Shown here: positions 7,682 to 16,140 of the stretch, in pieces
How positions within the stretch are numbered: position 1 is the stretch's first letter
How the letters are laid out: every line of letters begins with the position of its first letter
Source: Arthrobacter pascens
GTDB taxonomy: Bacteria > Actinomycetota > Actinomycetes > Actinomycetales > Micrococcaceae
Direction: 5' to 3'
Length of the DNA stretch: 64,000 nucleotides
Assembly: GCF_030816475.1 (NCBI RefSeq)
Contig: NZ_JAUSXF010000001.1
Coordinates: 1,116,001 to 1,180,000 of the forward strand
Translations under genes and position numbers: made by a program
Notes under the pieces: generated by a model
Told to the model about the DNA's origin: nothing
The model's database searches: none
What the model saw: only the letters and a program-made list of their open reading frames with translations

Positions 7682-8965
7682 TCAGGCAGCGGTCTGCTGC
7701 GGCTTTTGGACGCTCCCGGCCGGAGCCGTCTCTTCCGCCCGGGGATGGACGACGGCGATAGTCACCGCTGTCAGGCCGGCCAGCACAGTCACGGTGAGGG
7801 CCAGGGCCGTCCAGCCCAGGAACTGGAAGACCAGGCCGCCGGCCCAGCCGATAACGCTTGATCCGAGGTAGTACGCCAGGTTGTACAGCGAAGCGGCCTG
7901 GGCCCGTCCGGTGGTGGCAATGCTCCCCGTCCAGCCGGCACCGATGCTGTGGGCCGCGAAGAAGCCCGCGGTGAAAACCAGAAGTCCGGTGAGGATGAGC
8001 GCCAGCAGCGGGACAAGGGTCAGGGCCAGCCCCGCAATCATCAGGAGTACCCCCGCCAGCAGGACATTCCTCCGGCCGTAGCGCTGGGTAAGCCCTGCCG
8101 CCCACCGGGAGGAAACGGTGCCGGAAAGGTAGGCAAGGAAGATCAGGCTGATTGCTGTGGCGGGCAGACTGAAAGGTTCACCGGACAGGCGGAAGCCAAG
8201 GTAGTTGTAAACAGCCACAAATCCGCCCATTAGCAGGAAAGCCTGAACGTAGAGCGCCAGGAGCCTGGGGGCACGCAGGTGGCCTGCGAGTGTCCTGACA
8301 GCACCTCGCAGTCCGGCTGCCCCCGCCGGGGTGAATCCCCTTGCCTTGGGTATCAGCAGCAGGAAAAGGACTGCGGCAATGGTCGCCAGCACGGAAACCG
8401 CGAGGGCGGCGGCCCGCCAGCCCCACAGCTCACCTGCCGGGCCTGCCACCAGTCGCCCCGCCAGGCCGCCCAGTGTGGTGCCGGCGACGTAGCTTCCGGC
8501 CGCCAGTGCTGCATGAGCCTTGTTTACTTCCTCATTGAGGTAGGCGATGGCTATCGCCGGGATTCCGCCTAGTGCCATTCCTTCCAGCAGCCTCAGGGAC
8601 AGCAGGACGCCAAAGCTCGGGGCAAGCGGCACCAGGAGGCCAAGGATGGTGGCGGCTGAAATTCCCATGGTCATGGCTTTGATCCGGCCTATCCGGTCGG
8701 CCAGGAATGACCAGGGGATGACAGTGATGGCCAGGCCCACCGTAGCCAGTGAAATGGTCAGAGCGGCTTCGGCTGCCGTGACCTGCAGGTCGGCAGCCAT
8801 GATCGGGAGCACCGCCTGAGTGGAGTACAGCTGGGCAAAGGTTGCCACCCCCGCAAAGATGAGCCCCGCCAGAATTTTCCGGTAGGCCGCGGAGTCCTTC
8901 GGGTGCCCGTTCCAGGCGTGGGGGATGGCGGACCGGCTTCCGGGCTCTGAAGGGGTGATGGGCAT
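7682..8965 (-). CDS. MFS transporter (YnfM-like)
   Basis: The 427-residue protein has 12 predicted membrane segments. FLADRIGRIKAMTMGI (about 86-101) is the MFS loop 2-3 motif, and LLSLRLLEGMALGGIPAIAI (about 121-140) the segment 4 motif. Gene context is diagnostic: it is divergently transcribed from a LysR regulator, as in the ynfL/ynfM arrangement of enteric bacteria, where the transporter is a putative sugar or drug exporter. The start lies 20 bases from a clear inverted repeat, consistent with LysR control. Confidence 0.86.
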   Translation of the reverse strand: MPITPSEPGSRSAIPHAWNGHPKDSAAYRKILAGLIFAGVATFAQLYSTQAVLPIMAADLQVTAAEAALTISLATVGLAITVIPWSFLADRIGRIKAMTMGISAATILGLLVPLAPSFGVLLSLRLLEGMALGGIPAIAIAYLNEEVNKAHAALAAGSYVAGTTLGGLAGRLVAGPAGELWGWRAAALAVSVLATIAAVLFLLLIPKARGFTPAGAAGLRGAVRTLAGHLRAPRLLALYVQAFLLMGGFVAVYNYLGFRLSGEPFSLPATAISLIFLAYLSGTVSSRWAAGLTQRYGRRNVLLAGVLLMIAGLALTLVPLLALILTGLLVFTAGFFAAHSIGAGWTGSIATTGRAQAASLYNLAYYLGSSVIGWAGGLVFQFLGWTALALTVTVLAGLTAVTIAVVHPRAEETAPAGSVQKPQQTAA

Positions 8966-8982
8966 GGCACCAGCGTAAGCTC

Positions 8983-9002
8983 ATTGGATATATGCTTCCA
9001 AT
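8983..9002. promoter_or_regulatory. LysR-type operator between MFS gene and LysR gene
   Basis: The inverted repeat ATTGGA-N8-TCCAAT sits in the 110-base gap between the divergent MFS (start 8965) and LysR (start 9076) genes. LysR regulators typically bind interrupted dyads with a T-N11-A core next to the promoter of the divergent target. The spacing fits; occupancy is inferred. Confidence 0.5.
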
Positions 9003-9075
9003 GCATCTTTTGATGGTCATTGATAGCAAATGTTGAATGTTAAGTCGTGGGGCATGGCACCGGAAGGGGAGGCAC

Positions 9076-10062
9076 ATGGACGCCGATTACAAGCAACTGG
9101 TACAGCTGCTGCCGTTACTTCCCGTGCTCGCGGAACTGGGCCGCACGCAGCACGTCACGGAAACGGCGGAACTGCTGGGAGTGCCGCAGTCGACGGTGAG
9201 CAGGGCGCTGGCCCGCGCCAGCGCCGCCGTCGGAACGGAACTTCTGATCCGGGACGGAAGGGGCGTGCGCCTGACCCAAGCCGCCAGGACGCTGCTGCCG
9301 TATATCGAGTCGGCATTGACTGAACTCCAGGCCGGGCTGGACCTGGTCAGGCATGAGTCGGACGTGGTGCGGGGGAAGATCTCTATATCCTTCCAGCACA
9401 CGTTTGGCGAGGCCACGTTGCCCTTGCTCATCAGTGCCTTCCGGAGCCGCCACCCTGAGGCAGCATTCACGCTCAGCCAGGGAGCACGGGACGACTGCCT
9501 CGCTGAACTGGCTTCGGGTCAGGCGGACCTGGCCCTCACCGCCCCGGTTTCAGCGGCCGGCAGCAGCCTCTCGTCGGCATCCCTCTATCGCGAACCCCTG
9601 CGGTTGGTGGTGCACCACGAGCACGCGTTGGCGGGACGGAGCAGTGCCCGGCTCCAGGACATCCGGAGGGACCCCTTTGTGGCGATGGGTCCCGGCTACG
9701 GCTTGCGGTCGCTGACGGACGCGCTCTTCCGCGAAGCGGGATTCAGGCCGCGGATTGGCTTTGAAAGCCAGGACTCCCACACCGTCCGCGGGCTGGTCTC
9801 GGCAGGGCTGGGGGTCAGCATCCTGCCGCCCGGAGGGCACGGGCCGGGGCGGCATGTCAGCGCGGAGACGGGAAACCTTGGATGGACCGAACTCCCGCTC
9901 GAATCCGGCCTTGCCTACCGGGAGATTGGGCTGGCCTGGCGCCGGCGCAAGCCGGGACCGGATGCAGAACCAGATCCTGTCCGGCTCTTCCGGGAGATGG
10001 TTCTGCTCGAGGGCCCCCGGCTGCTGGCCGGACTCGTCGCGGCGCGTTCACGCAGCCACTGA
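9076..10062 (+). CDS. LysR family transcriptional regulator
   Basis: The protein has 328 residues from ATG 9076, chosen because GGGGAGG lies 5 bases upstream and the protein then begins just before the helix-turn-helix. The 13-codon-longer frame start at 9037 lacks such support. The DNA-binding domain (about 18-75: HVTETAELLGVPQSTVSRAL, then RDGRGVRLTQAARTLLPYI) is LysR type. The periplasmic-binding-like effector domain spans about 95-300. It probably controls the divergent MFS gene in response to an unknown small molecule. Confidence 0.9.
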   Translation: MDADYKQLVQLLPLLPVLAELGRTQHVTETAELLGVPQSTVSRALARASAAVGTELLIRDGRGVRLTQAARTLLPYIESALTELQAGLDLVRHESDVVRGKISISFQHTFGEATLPLLISAFRSRHPEAAFTLSQGARDDCLAELASGQADLALTAPVSAAGSSLSSASLYREPLRLVVHHEHALAGRSSARLQDIRRDPFVAMGPGYGLRSLTDALFREAGFRPRIGFESQDSHTVRGLVSAGLGVSILPPGGHGPGRHVSAETGNLGWTELPLESGLAYREIGLAWRRRKPGPDAEPDPVRLFREMVLLEGPRLLAGLVAARSRSH

Positions 10063-10138
10063 AATCCGCACCCTGAAACACGACGGACGCGCTGTTCTGC
10101 GAGGCGGGATTCCGGCTGCGCATCAGTAGGCTTGTGAC

Positions 10139-11143
10139 GTGACCAACCCCGAGCAACCCCGTGCAGCCTCGTCCGTCAACGTCCCCGACTCCGTTAACGT
10201 CCCTGACGCAAAGCCGCAAGGCCAGCGAGGATCCGGCCCGCTGGCAGGAGCAATCATTGGCCTGGACATCGGCGGCACCAAGACCCACGGCGTGCGCTTC
10301 GAGGACGGCATTGCGGTGGCGGATTCCTCGGCAGGAAGCTCAAACGTCCAGAACGTGAGCCGTGAGGAGGCCGCTGCCCATCTCGCTGAGTTGTTTGCGC
10401 GGATTGCGCCCACCGGCGGCGGCGTGGCCAGGGTCTATGCCGGTTCCGGCGGCATAGATACCGACGACGACGCCGCGGCCCTGGCTGCCCTGATCGAGCC
10501 GCACGTGCCGGGGGCGAGGATCACCGTGGTCCACGACTCCCGCCTGCTGCTCGCCGCGGGCGGGGCAAGCACCGGCGTGGCAGTGATAGCAGGCACCGGG
10601 TCTGCCGCCTGGGGCAGGAATGAGGCAGGGGACGAAGCGCGTGCCGGCGGCTGGGGCTACCTGCTGGGCGACGAAGGCAGCGGCTACTGGCTGGGGCGCG
10701 AAGCCGTCCGGCATAGCCTGCGGAGGATGAACCAGGGCCTCCCGGTTGATCAGCTCACCTCCGCGCTGTTGGATTCGTGCGGAGTGGATGACCCGAACCG
10801 GCTGATTGCACTTTTCCATTCCTCCGGCACCGGCCGCCGTTTCTGGGCGCAGCAGGCCCGCCATGTCGTGGAGGCCGCCGCCGCTGGCCACGTTGCGAGC
10901 CAGGAGCTGTTGGATCAGGCCGGCAGCGACCTTGCGGACCTGGCGGTCCAGACATTGCGGAAGCTCGGCATAGAGGGCCCGGTGATCCTGGGCGGCGGCC
11001 TGGGCATGAACGTGGCAGGGCTGCAGGACGCGTTCCGCAAGCACCTTGGCGCCGCAGGCGTTACGGACGTCCGGGTCCTGGACCAGGAACCGGTCTTCGG
11101 CGTGCTGCAGCTCGTGGCGGAGCAGGACACGGCCCGGCGCTGA
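10139..11143 (+). CDS. BadF/BadG-type ATPase, N-acetylglucosamine kinase-like
   Basis: The protein has 334 residues from GTG 10139. The phosphate-1 loop IIGLDIGGTKTHGVRFEDG lies at about 39-57, the second glycine-rich loop GVAVIAGTGSAAWG at about 143-156, and GGWGYLLGDEGSGYWLGREA at about 166-185 is the hallmark of the BadF/N-acetylglucosamine kinase group. The likely reaction is ATP-dependent phosphorylation of an amino sugar in the cytoplasm. The first roughly 35 residues are Pro/Asn-rich and could lie before the true start. No sugar transport genes adjoin it, so the substrate stays open. Confidence 0.78.
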   Translation: MTNPEQPRAASSVNVPDSVNVPDAKPQGQRGSGPLAGAIIGLDIGGTKTHGVRFEDGIAVADSSAGSSNVQNVSREEAAAHLAELFARIAPTGGGVARVYAGSGGIDTDDDAAALAALIEPHVPGARITVVHDSRLLLAAGGASTGVAVIAGTGSAAWGRNEAGDEARAGGWGYLLGDEGSGYWLGREAVRHSLRRMNQGLPVDQLTSALLDSCGVDDPNRLIALFHSSGTGRRFWAQQARHVVEAAAAGHVASQELLDQAGSDLADLAVQTLRKLGIEGPVILGGGLGMNVAGLQDAFRKHLGAAGVTDVRVLDQEPVFGVLQLVAEQDTARR

Positions 11144-11153
11144 CCGGCCCGGG

Positions 11154-11186
11154 GGTAGGCCAGCCCGGCGGTAGGCCAGCCCGGCG
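11154..11186. repeat. Two copies of a 16-bp direct repeat
   Basis: ggtaggccagcccggc is repeated with a 16-base period between the convergent kinase and pirin genes. It is short and GC rich, and no function is evident; it is not a terminator. Confidence 0.6.
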
Positions 11187-11202
11187 CGGATCCGGGGCAG
11201 GA

Positions 11203-12234
11203 TCAGGGACTGGCGGCGCGTTTCCGCGGGGTCAGCCTGACCGCCGGCATCGGAGGCGCGGGTATGCGGCCGGCCTCGGAGCCGGCCTCGGGGCCGTGCC
11301 CCTTGACCAAACCGTAGCGGGCGGCGCTTGCCCCGGCCTCAGGCAGGCCGGCCTGGGCCTCCCAGTCTTCCCGGGCCTGCTCCACCTCGTCGTGGGACCG
11401 GCCCACGAAGTTCCACCACATCAGCAGTTCCTCCTGGAACGGCTCCCCGCCGATGAGGAGGAAACGCGTGCCAGGCAAAGCCTGCACCTCAAGCGATGTG
11501 CGGCCAATACCCAGATAGCCCAGCGGTCCCGGCCGGACTTCCTGCCCGTCCAGCGCCAGCCCGCCGTCGAGCACCAGGACGGCATGTTCAAAATCATGGT
11601 TAAGCGGCAGGACGGCATGCCCCGAGCAGGAGATGTCGGCTCCGATGATGGGCGAGTACATGGTCGCGGGGGACACGGCACCGGCGAATTCACCCACCAT
11701 CACAGTTGCCGTAAAGCCTTCACCGGTTACCGACGGCAGTTCCCTGTGCTGCTCGAAGGCCGGCTCGCGGTGCCGTTCGCCGTCCGGAAGCGCCACCCAG
11801 AGCTGAAGTCCCCGCTGCAGCGGAAGCGAGTCCCCGCCGTCGGCCTGTGGAAGTACAGCGAATTCCGAATGGGAGACCCCGTGCCCGGCCGTCATGATGT
11901 TCAACTCACCGGGGCGGACCACCACGTCGCTGCCCACGCTGTCCCGGTGGCGGATGTTCCCGGCCAGGGGCCAGGTGACCGTCTGGAGGCCGATGTGGGG
12001 GTGGGGAAGGACGGACATGGCCGTCCGGTCAGGGCCAAAGCTGTCCAGGAAACACCATGCACCGATGGTCGGAAGTCCGCGTTGGGGGAGCGTGCGCTGG
12101 ACGTTCATGGCGCGGACGCCGCCCAGCGGAACTTCCCGTTCCGGCCAGAGCTGAAGGCAGGGGCCGGAGGTTCCTCCGGGGCCGGCTGGCGGGCATACTT
12201 CCTGCTGGGGAGAGACTTCCAAGTTGGTCACCAT
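11203..12234 (-). CDS. Pirin family protein
   Basis: The 343-residue protein has a bicupin fold. The N-terminal cupin has the pirin metal-site region LPHPHIGLQTVTWPLAGNI (about 76-94) followed by GELNIMTAGHGVSHSE (about 107-122). These contain the conserved His, His, His and Glu ligands of a mononuclear iron site. C-terminal cupin features such as EPFQEELLMWWNFVGRSHDE (about 262-281) also match. Roles in the family range from redox sensing to quercetinase-like activity. It stands alone, convergent with the kinase gene. Confidence 0.9.
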   Translation of the reverse strand: MVTNLEVSPQQEVCPPAGPGGTSGPCLQLWPEREVPLGGVRAMNVQRTLPQRGLPTIGAWCFLDSFGPDRTAMSVLPHPHIGLQTVTWPLAGNIRHRDSVGSDVVVRPGELNIMTAGHGVSHSEFAVLPQADGGDSLPLQRGLQLWVALPDGERHREPAFEQHRELPSVTGEGFTATVMVGEFAGAVSPATMYSPIIGADISCSGHAVLPLNHDFEHAVLVLDGGLALDGQEVRPGPLGYLGIGRTSLEVQALPGTRFLLIGGEPFQEELLMWWNFVGRSHDEVEQAREDWEAQAGLPEAGASAARYGLVKGHGPEAGSEAGRIPAPPMPAVRLTPRKRAASP

Positions 12235-12460
12235 CCAACTCTAAGCCGCCCTGGTCCCGAATCAGCGGCAGACGCCTGCGCTGGATCCGCCGCCATCCGC
12301 GCAGGGCACGTTTCCGAATCATTACAGTAGGGAGTCCCTTGCCCGGTTTGTCCATTGACTGGTTAAGCTGGGGGTGGATTGGGGCCGTTGTCCCGGTCTG
12401 TGTGCTTATGACCGGATCGCTCCAGTCCAATGCCGAATGAGAGAACAGGTACGTCCGGAA

Positions 12461-13558
12461 ATGGACCAAGCCATGATTGAGTTCAAGAGCGTCACCAAGC
12501 AGTATCAGGGCGGGCATCCGGCCGTGGACCAGTTGACCATGTCCATCGGCAACGGGTCGATCACGGTCTTCGTAGGACCGTCCGGCTGCGGCAAAACCAC
12601 CTCGTTGCGGATGATCAACCGCATGGTGGAGCCCACCTCAGGAGCCATCACGGTAGCGGGTAAAGACGTCACGTCCGTTCCGGCCGCCGAGCTGCGCCGG
12701 TCGATGGGGTATGTGATGCAGTCCTCCGGACTGATGCCGCACCGCTCCGTGCTAGATAACATCGCGACGGTTCCGCGCCTGAACGGAGTCCCGAAGGCAC
12801 AGGCCCGCAAGCGCGCGGAAGAACTGCTCGACGTCGTCGGCCTGGCTTCCGCGCTGGGGAGGCGCTACCCGTCGCAACTGTCCGGCGGACAGCAGCAGCG
12901 CGTAGGGGTGGCCCGGGCACTCGCCGCCGATCCTCCGGTGCTCCTGATGGATGAACCGTTCAGCGCCGTGGATCCTGTGGTCCGCGAGGAACTCCAGCAG
13001 GAGCTGCTGAGGCTGCAGAAGGACCTCGCCAAGACCATCGTCTTTGTCACGCACGACATCGATGAGGCCACGATCCTGGGCGACAAAGTGGCGGTTTTTG
13101 GGCTTGGCGGCCGGCTGGCGCAGTACGCCACGCCCGAAGAGATCCTGCGGGCCCCGGCCAATGACTTCGTCGCGTCCTTTGTGGGCCGCGACCGCGGTTT
13201 CCGCCACCTCGGCTTTACGGTGTCCGACGGCGTGGCCATCCACCCGGTGCCCACGCTCACGGCCGGAGATTCCGGGTTTTCCGTGGACCCGGCAGGCTCG
13301 GAGTGGCAGTTGGTGGTGGACGCGGACATGCGCCCCCTCGGCTGGGCAAATCCGGCGACGGACGGTGACCTCATCCCTGGCGGCTCCCTCTTCCGCCCCG
13401 GCGATACTTTGCGCCGTGCCCTGGACGCGGCGCTATCTTCACCGTCCGGTCTGGGCGTTGCAGTGGATTCCGACGCCCGGCTTCTGGGTGTGATCCGGGC
13501 ACAGGAGGTCCTGGCTCTCATCGAGGATGCCCGACGGCTCAGGCAGGCCGCTCTCTGA
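12461..13558 (+). CDS. Osmoprotectant (betaine/choline/carnitine) ABC transporter ATP-binding protein
   Basis: The protein has 365 residues from ATG 12461; in-frame ATGs at 12437 and 12473 are alternatives. Walker A is GPSGCGKTT (about 39-47), the signature is LSGGQQQR (about 141) and Walker B is LLMDEPFSAVDP (about 163). The C-terminal roughly 110 residues form a degenerate CBS-like region (LRRALDAALSSPSGLGVAV, DARLLGVI). This matches OpuA/OpuC-type ATPases, whose CBS domains sense ionic strength. Its stop overlaps the next start (TGATG), giving a four-gene operon ending with the binding protein at 15967. Confidence 0.9.
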   Translation: MDQAMIEFKSVTKQYQGGHPAVDQLTMSIGNGSITVFVGPSGCGKTTSLRMINRMVEPTSGAITVAGKDVTSVPAAELRRSMGYVMQSSGLMPHRSVLDNIATVPRLNGVPKAQARKRAEELLDVVGLASALGRRYPSQLSGGQQQRVGVARALAADPPVLLMDEPFSAVDPVVREELQQELLRLQKDLAKTIVFVTHDIDEATILGDKVAVFGLGGRLAQYATPEEILRAPANDFVASFVGRDRGFRHLGFTVSDGVAIHPVPTLTAGDSGFSVDPAGSEWQLVVDADMRPLGWANPATDGDLIPGGSLFRPGDTLRRALDAALSSPSGLGVAVDSDARLLGVIRAQEVLALIEDARRLRQAAL

Positions 13559-14268
13559 TGGAGTGGATTCTCTCTAACAGCGGGATGATCCTGGAGCGGG
13601 CCGGCCAGCACATGGTGCTTGCCCTCGTACCTATGGTGCTTGGGCTGGTGATCTCGATTCCGCTGGCCCAGCTGGCCCGGATCAGCCCCGCGCTCCGTAC
13701 CGTGGTGCTCACGGCCAGTTCGCTGCTCTATACCATCCCGTCGCTGGCGCTGTTCATCATCCTTCCTCCACTGCTGGGTACCAGGATCCTTGACCCGCTC
13801 AACGTGATCGTCGCCCTGACCATCTACGCGGTGGCCCTGCTGGTCCGGGCCGCCCTGGACGCGTTCGATTCCGTGGACGAAGAACTGCGCCAGGCCGCCG
13901 TCGCGATGGGGTACAAGCCGTGGCCCAGGTTCCTCCAGGTCGACCTGCCGCTCTCCCTTCCGGTGCTGTTTGCCGGCCTCCGCGTGGTGTCCGTCAGCAA
14001 CATCTCGCTGGTGAGCGTGGCTGCATTGCTGGGGGTCGGGAACCTGGGCATGCTGTTCACGGACGGCCTGCAGCGAACTTTCGTGACCGAGGTGGTGGTG
14101 GGGATCGTGGCCATCCTGGTGCTGGCCCTGGTCATGGACGCCGCGCTGGTCCTGATGGAGCGGCTACTGACGCCCTGGACCCGGGCAGCGGATGCCGCCG
14201 GCCCTTCACCGGCGGTCAGCGCAGGAATCGTTGCTGATGTCCGGGTCCATGCGGGGGGCGGATCATGA
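13558..14268 (+). CDS. Osmoprotectant ABC transporter permease 1
   Basis: The 236-residue protein has about five to six membrane segments. It contains the binding-protein-dependent permease EAA-type loop, seen as ELRQAAVAMGYKPWPRFLQVDLPLSLPVLFAGLR (about 107-140), which docks with the ATPase. OpuCB/ProW-type permeases have this length. It overlaps both neighbours by 1-4 bases, so translation is coupled. With the second permease it would form a heterodimeric channel. Confidence 0.88.
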   Translation: MEWILSNSGMILERAGQHMVLALVPMVLGLVISIPLAQLARISPALRTVVLTASSLLYTIPSLALFIILPPLLGTRILDPLNVIVALTIYAVALLVRAALDAFDSVDEELRQAAVAMGYKPWPRFLQVDLPLSLPVLFAGLRVVSVSNISLVSVAALLGVGNLGMLFTDGLQRTFVTEVVVGIVAILVLALVMDAALVLMERLLTPWTRAADAAGPSPAVSAGIVADVRVHAGGGS

Positions 14269-15011
14269 GCAACATCTTCACGGACACGCTTGCCTGGATC
14301 GCGGACCCCGCCCACTGGACCGGAAGATCCGGAATCCCCGTCCGCCTGCTGGAACACCTGGAGTACAGCGGACTGGTGCTGGTGATTGCTGCCGCCATCG
14401 CCATACCGCTAGGGCTGTACATCGGGCACACCGGCCGCGGCCGGGTTGTTGCCGTAGGCGTCGCGGGCGCGCTGCGGGCCCTGCCAACCCTGGGCCTCCT
14501 GGTTCTCTTCGCGCTGATTGCCGGCAGCGGTCTCACGCCGCCGGTCTGGGCCCTGGTGATCCTTACCGTGCCGCCGTTGCTCGCCGGGACGTACGCCGGC
14601 ATCTCCAGTGTGGACCGCGACGTAGTGGACGCCGCGCGGGCCATGGGCATGACCGAGCTGCAGGTACTGTTCGACGTCGAACTGCCCAACGGCCTTCAGG
14701 TCATGTTCGGCGGTATCCGCACTGCCGTCCTTCAAATCATCGCCACAGTGTCCGTGGTGGCCTACCTGCCGCTGGGGGGCCTGGGCCGGTATCTTTTTGA
14801 CGGCCTGGTATTGCAGGACTTCCCGCGCATGCTTGCCGGTTCGCTGCTGATTGCCGGGCTTGCCATTGCAGTGGACCTCGTCCTGGCCGGGGTGCAGCGG
14901 TTGCTTCTTTCGCCCGGCCTTTCGCCTGAAACCCCCGGTGGCCGGAAGGCCACCACCGATCTCACAGCTGTCGCACCGGCGCCAGCTGCTGTCCAAGGAG
15001 GCAATACATGA
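14265..15011 (+). CDS. Osmoprotectant ABC transporter permease 2
   Basis: The 248-residue protein is a second ProW/OpuC-type permease with its own coupling loop (DVVDAARAMGMTELQVLFDVELPNGLQVMFGGIR, at about 125-158). An ATGA overlap joins it to permease 1 and to the binding-protein gene. Two distinct permeases in one operon are typical of OpuB/OpuC systems rather than of the homodimeric ProW type. Confidence 0.88.
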   Translation: MSNIFTDTLAWIADPAHWTGRSGIPVRLLEHLEYSGLVLVIAAAIAIPLGLYIGHTGRGRVVAVGVAGALRALPTLGLLVLFALIAGSGLTPPVWALVILTVPPLLAGTYAGISSVDRDVVDAARAMGMTELQVLFDVELPNGLQVMFGGIRTAVLQIIATVSVVAYLPLGGLGRYLFDGLVLQDFPRMLAGSLLIAGLAIAVDLVLAGVQRLLLSPGLSPETPGGRKATTDLTAVAPAPAAVQGGNT

Positions 15012-15967
15012 AGAACCATGTTCGGACAACCGTGACCCGGCGGAGCGTGGCAGGCCTGGCCGCCTGCATAGGCATCGCCGTCGCTCTTTCGGCCTGCGGC
15101 GGCAGCGACCCGCTCGCCAAGCCCAGCACGAGCGCCGGAAACGGCAGCGGCCAAGGCAAAGCGCTCACCGTCGGCTCGGCGGATTTCCCGGAAAGCCAGG
15201 TCATCGCCGAGATCTATGCCGGGGCCTTGAACGCTGCGGGCATCACGGCAACCACCAAGCCGAATATCGGATCCCGGGAAATCTACTTCAAGGCCGTCCA
15301 GGACGGCTCCGTCGACCTGGTGCCCGACTACTCCGGGAACCTCCTGTCGTATGTGAATCCGGACGCCCCGGAAGTATCGGCTGACGATGTCTACAAAGCA
15401 CTGCCGGGAAAGCTTCCCGATGGACTCGCCGTCCTTGAAGCCGCCAAGGCCGAGGACAAGGACGCCATGGTGGTCACCAAGGCGACAGCCGAAAAGTACC
15501 AGCTGAAGTCCATCCAGGACCTGGCCAAGGTGTGCAAGGACCTGACCATGGCGGCCCCGGCCACGTTCGAAACGCGCGCCTACGGCTTCCCCGGCCTCAA
15601 AGACAAGTACGGCTGCGAACTCAAGGCACTCAAGCCGTTCAGTGACGGCGGCGGAAACCTGACCCTGCAGGCCCTTCTCACCGACGACGTGCAGGTGGCC
15701 GACATTTACACCACCACGCCTTCGATCGCTGACAATGACCTGGTGGTTCTGGAGGATCCGAAGAACAATTTCAAGGCACAGCAGGTGCTCCCGCTGTACA
15801 ACAAGGCGAACATGACCGACAAGGCCAAGGACGCCCTCAACGCAGTGTCGCGGGCCCTGACCACGGACGACCTGATAAATCTCAACCGTGCAGTCAGCGG
15901 CGACCAGAAGCAGAACGCTAAGGACGCGGCCGCCGCCTGGCTCAAGGACAAGGGAATCGTCAAGTAG
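15008..15967 (+). CDS. Osmoprotectant ABC transporter substrate-binding lipoprotein
   Basis: The 319-residue protein has an N-terminal signal with lipobox ALSACGG (cysteine at about 30), so it is lipid-anchored outside the membrane. The mature part begins LTVGSADFPESQVIAEIYAGAL and continues with NIGSREIYFKAVQDGSVDLVPDYSGNLL, which is characteristic of OpuAC/OpuCC-type glycine betaine/choline/carnitine binding proteins. It is the last gene of the operon and is translationally coupled to permease 2. The exact ligand (betaine, choline, carnitine or ectoine) is not determined by what is visible. Confidence 0.9.
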   Translation: MKNHVRTTVTRRSVAGLAACIGIAVALSACGGSDPLAKPSTSAGNGSGQGKALTVGSADFPESQVIAEIYAGALNAAGITATTKPNIGSREIYFKAVQDGSVDLVPDYSGNLLSYVNPDAPEVSADDVYKALPGKLPDGLAVLEAAKAEDKDAMVVTKATAEKYQLKSIQDLAKVCKDLTMAAPATFETRAYGFPGLKDKYGCELKALKPFSDGGGNLTLQALLTDDVQVADIYTTTPSIADNDLVVLEDPKNNFKAQQVLPLYNKANMTDKAKDALNAVSRALTTDDLINLNRAVSGDQKQNAKDAAAAWLKDKGIVK

Positions 15968-16140
15968 TTGATTGTCCTGATGGACGGCTGTCCTGATGGA
16001 CGACGCCGGGCGCCGGACTGTGGGGGTCCGGCACCCGCCGTCGTGCCCTGTTACGCGAGCCCCGCCGGCACGAATGGTGCGGCCCGCGCTGTGTCCGAGG
16101 TCTCAACGGAAGTACATCCGTCCTGTGGCATATTTGATGG

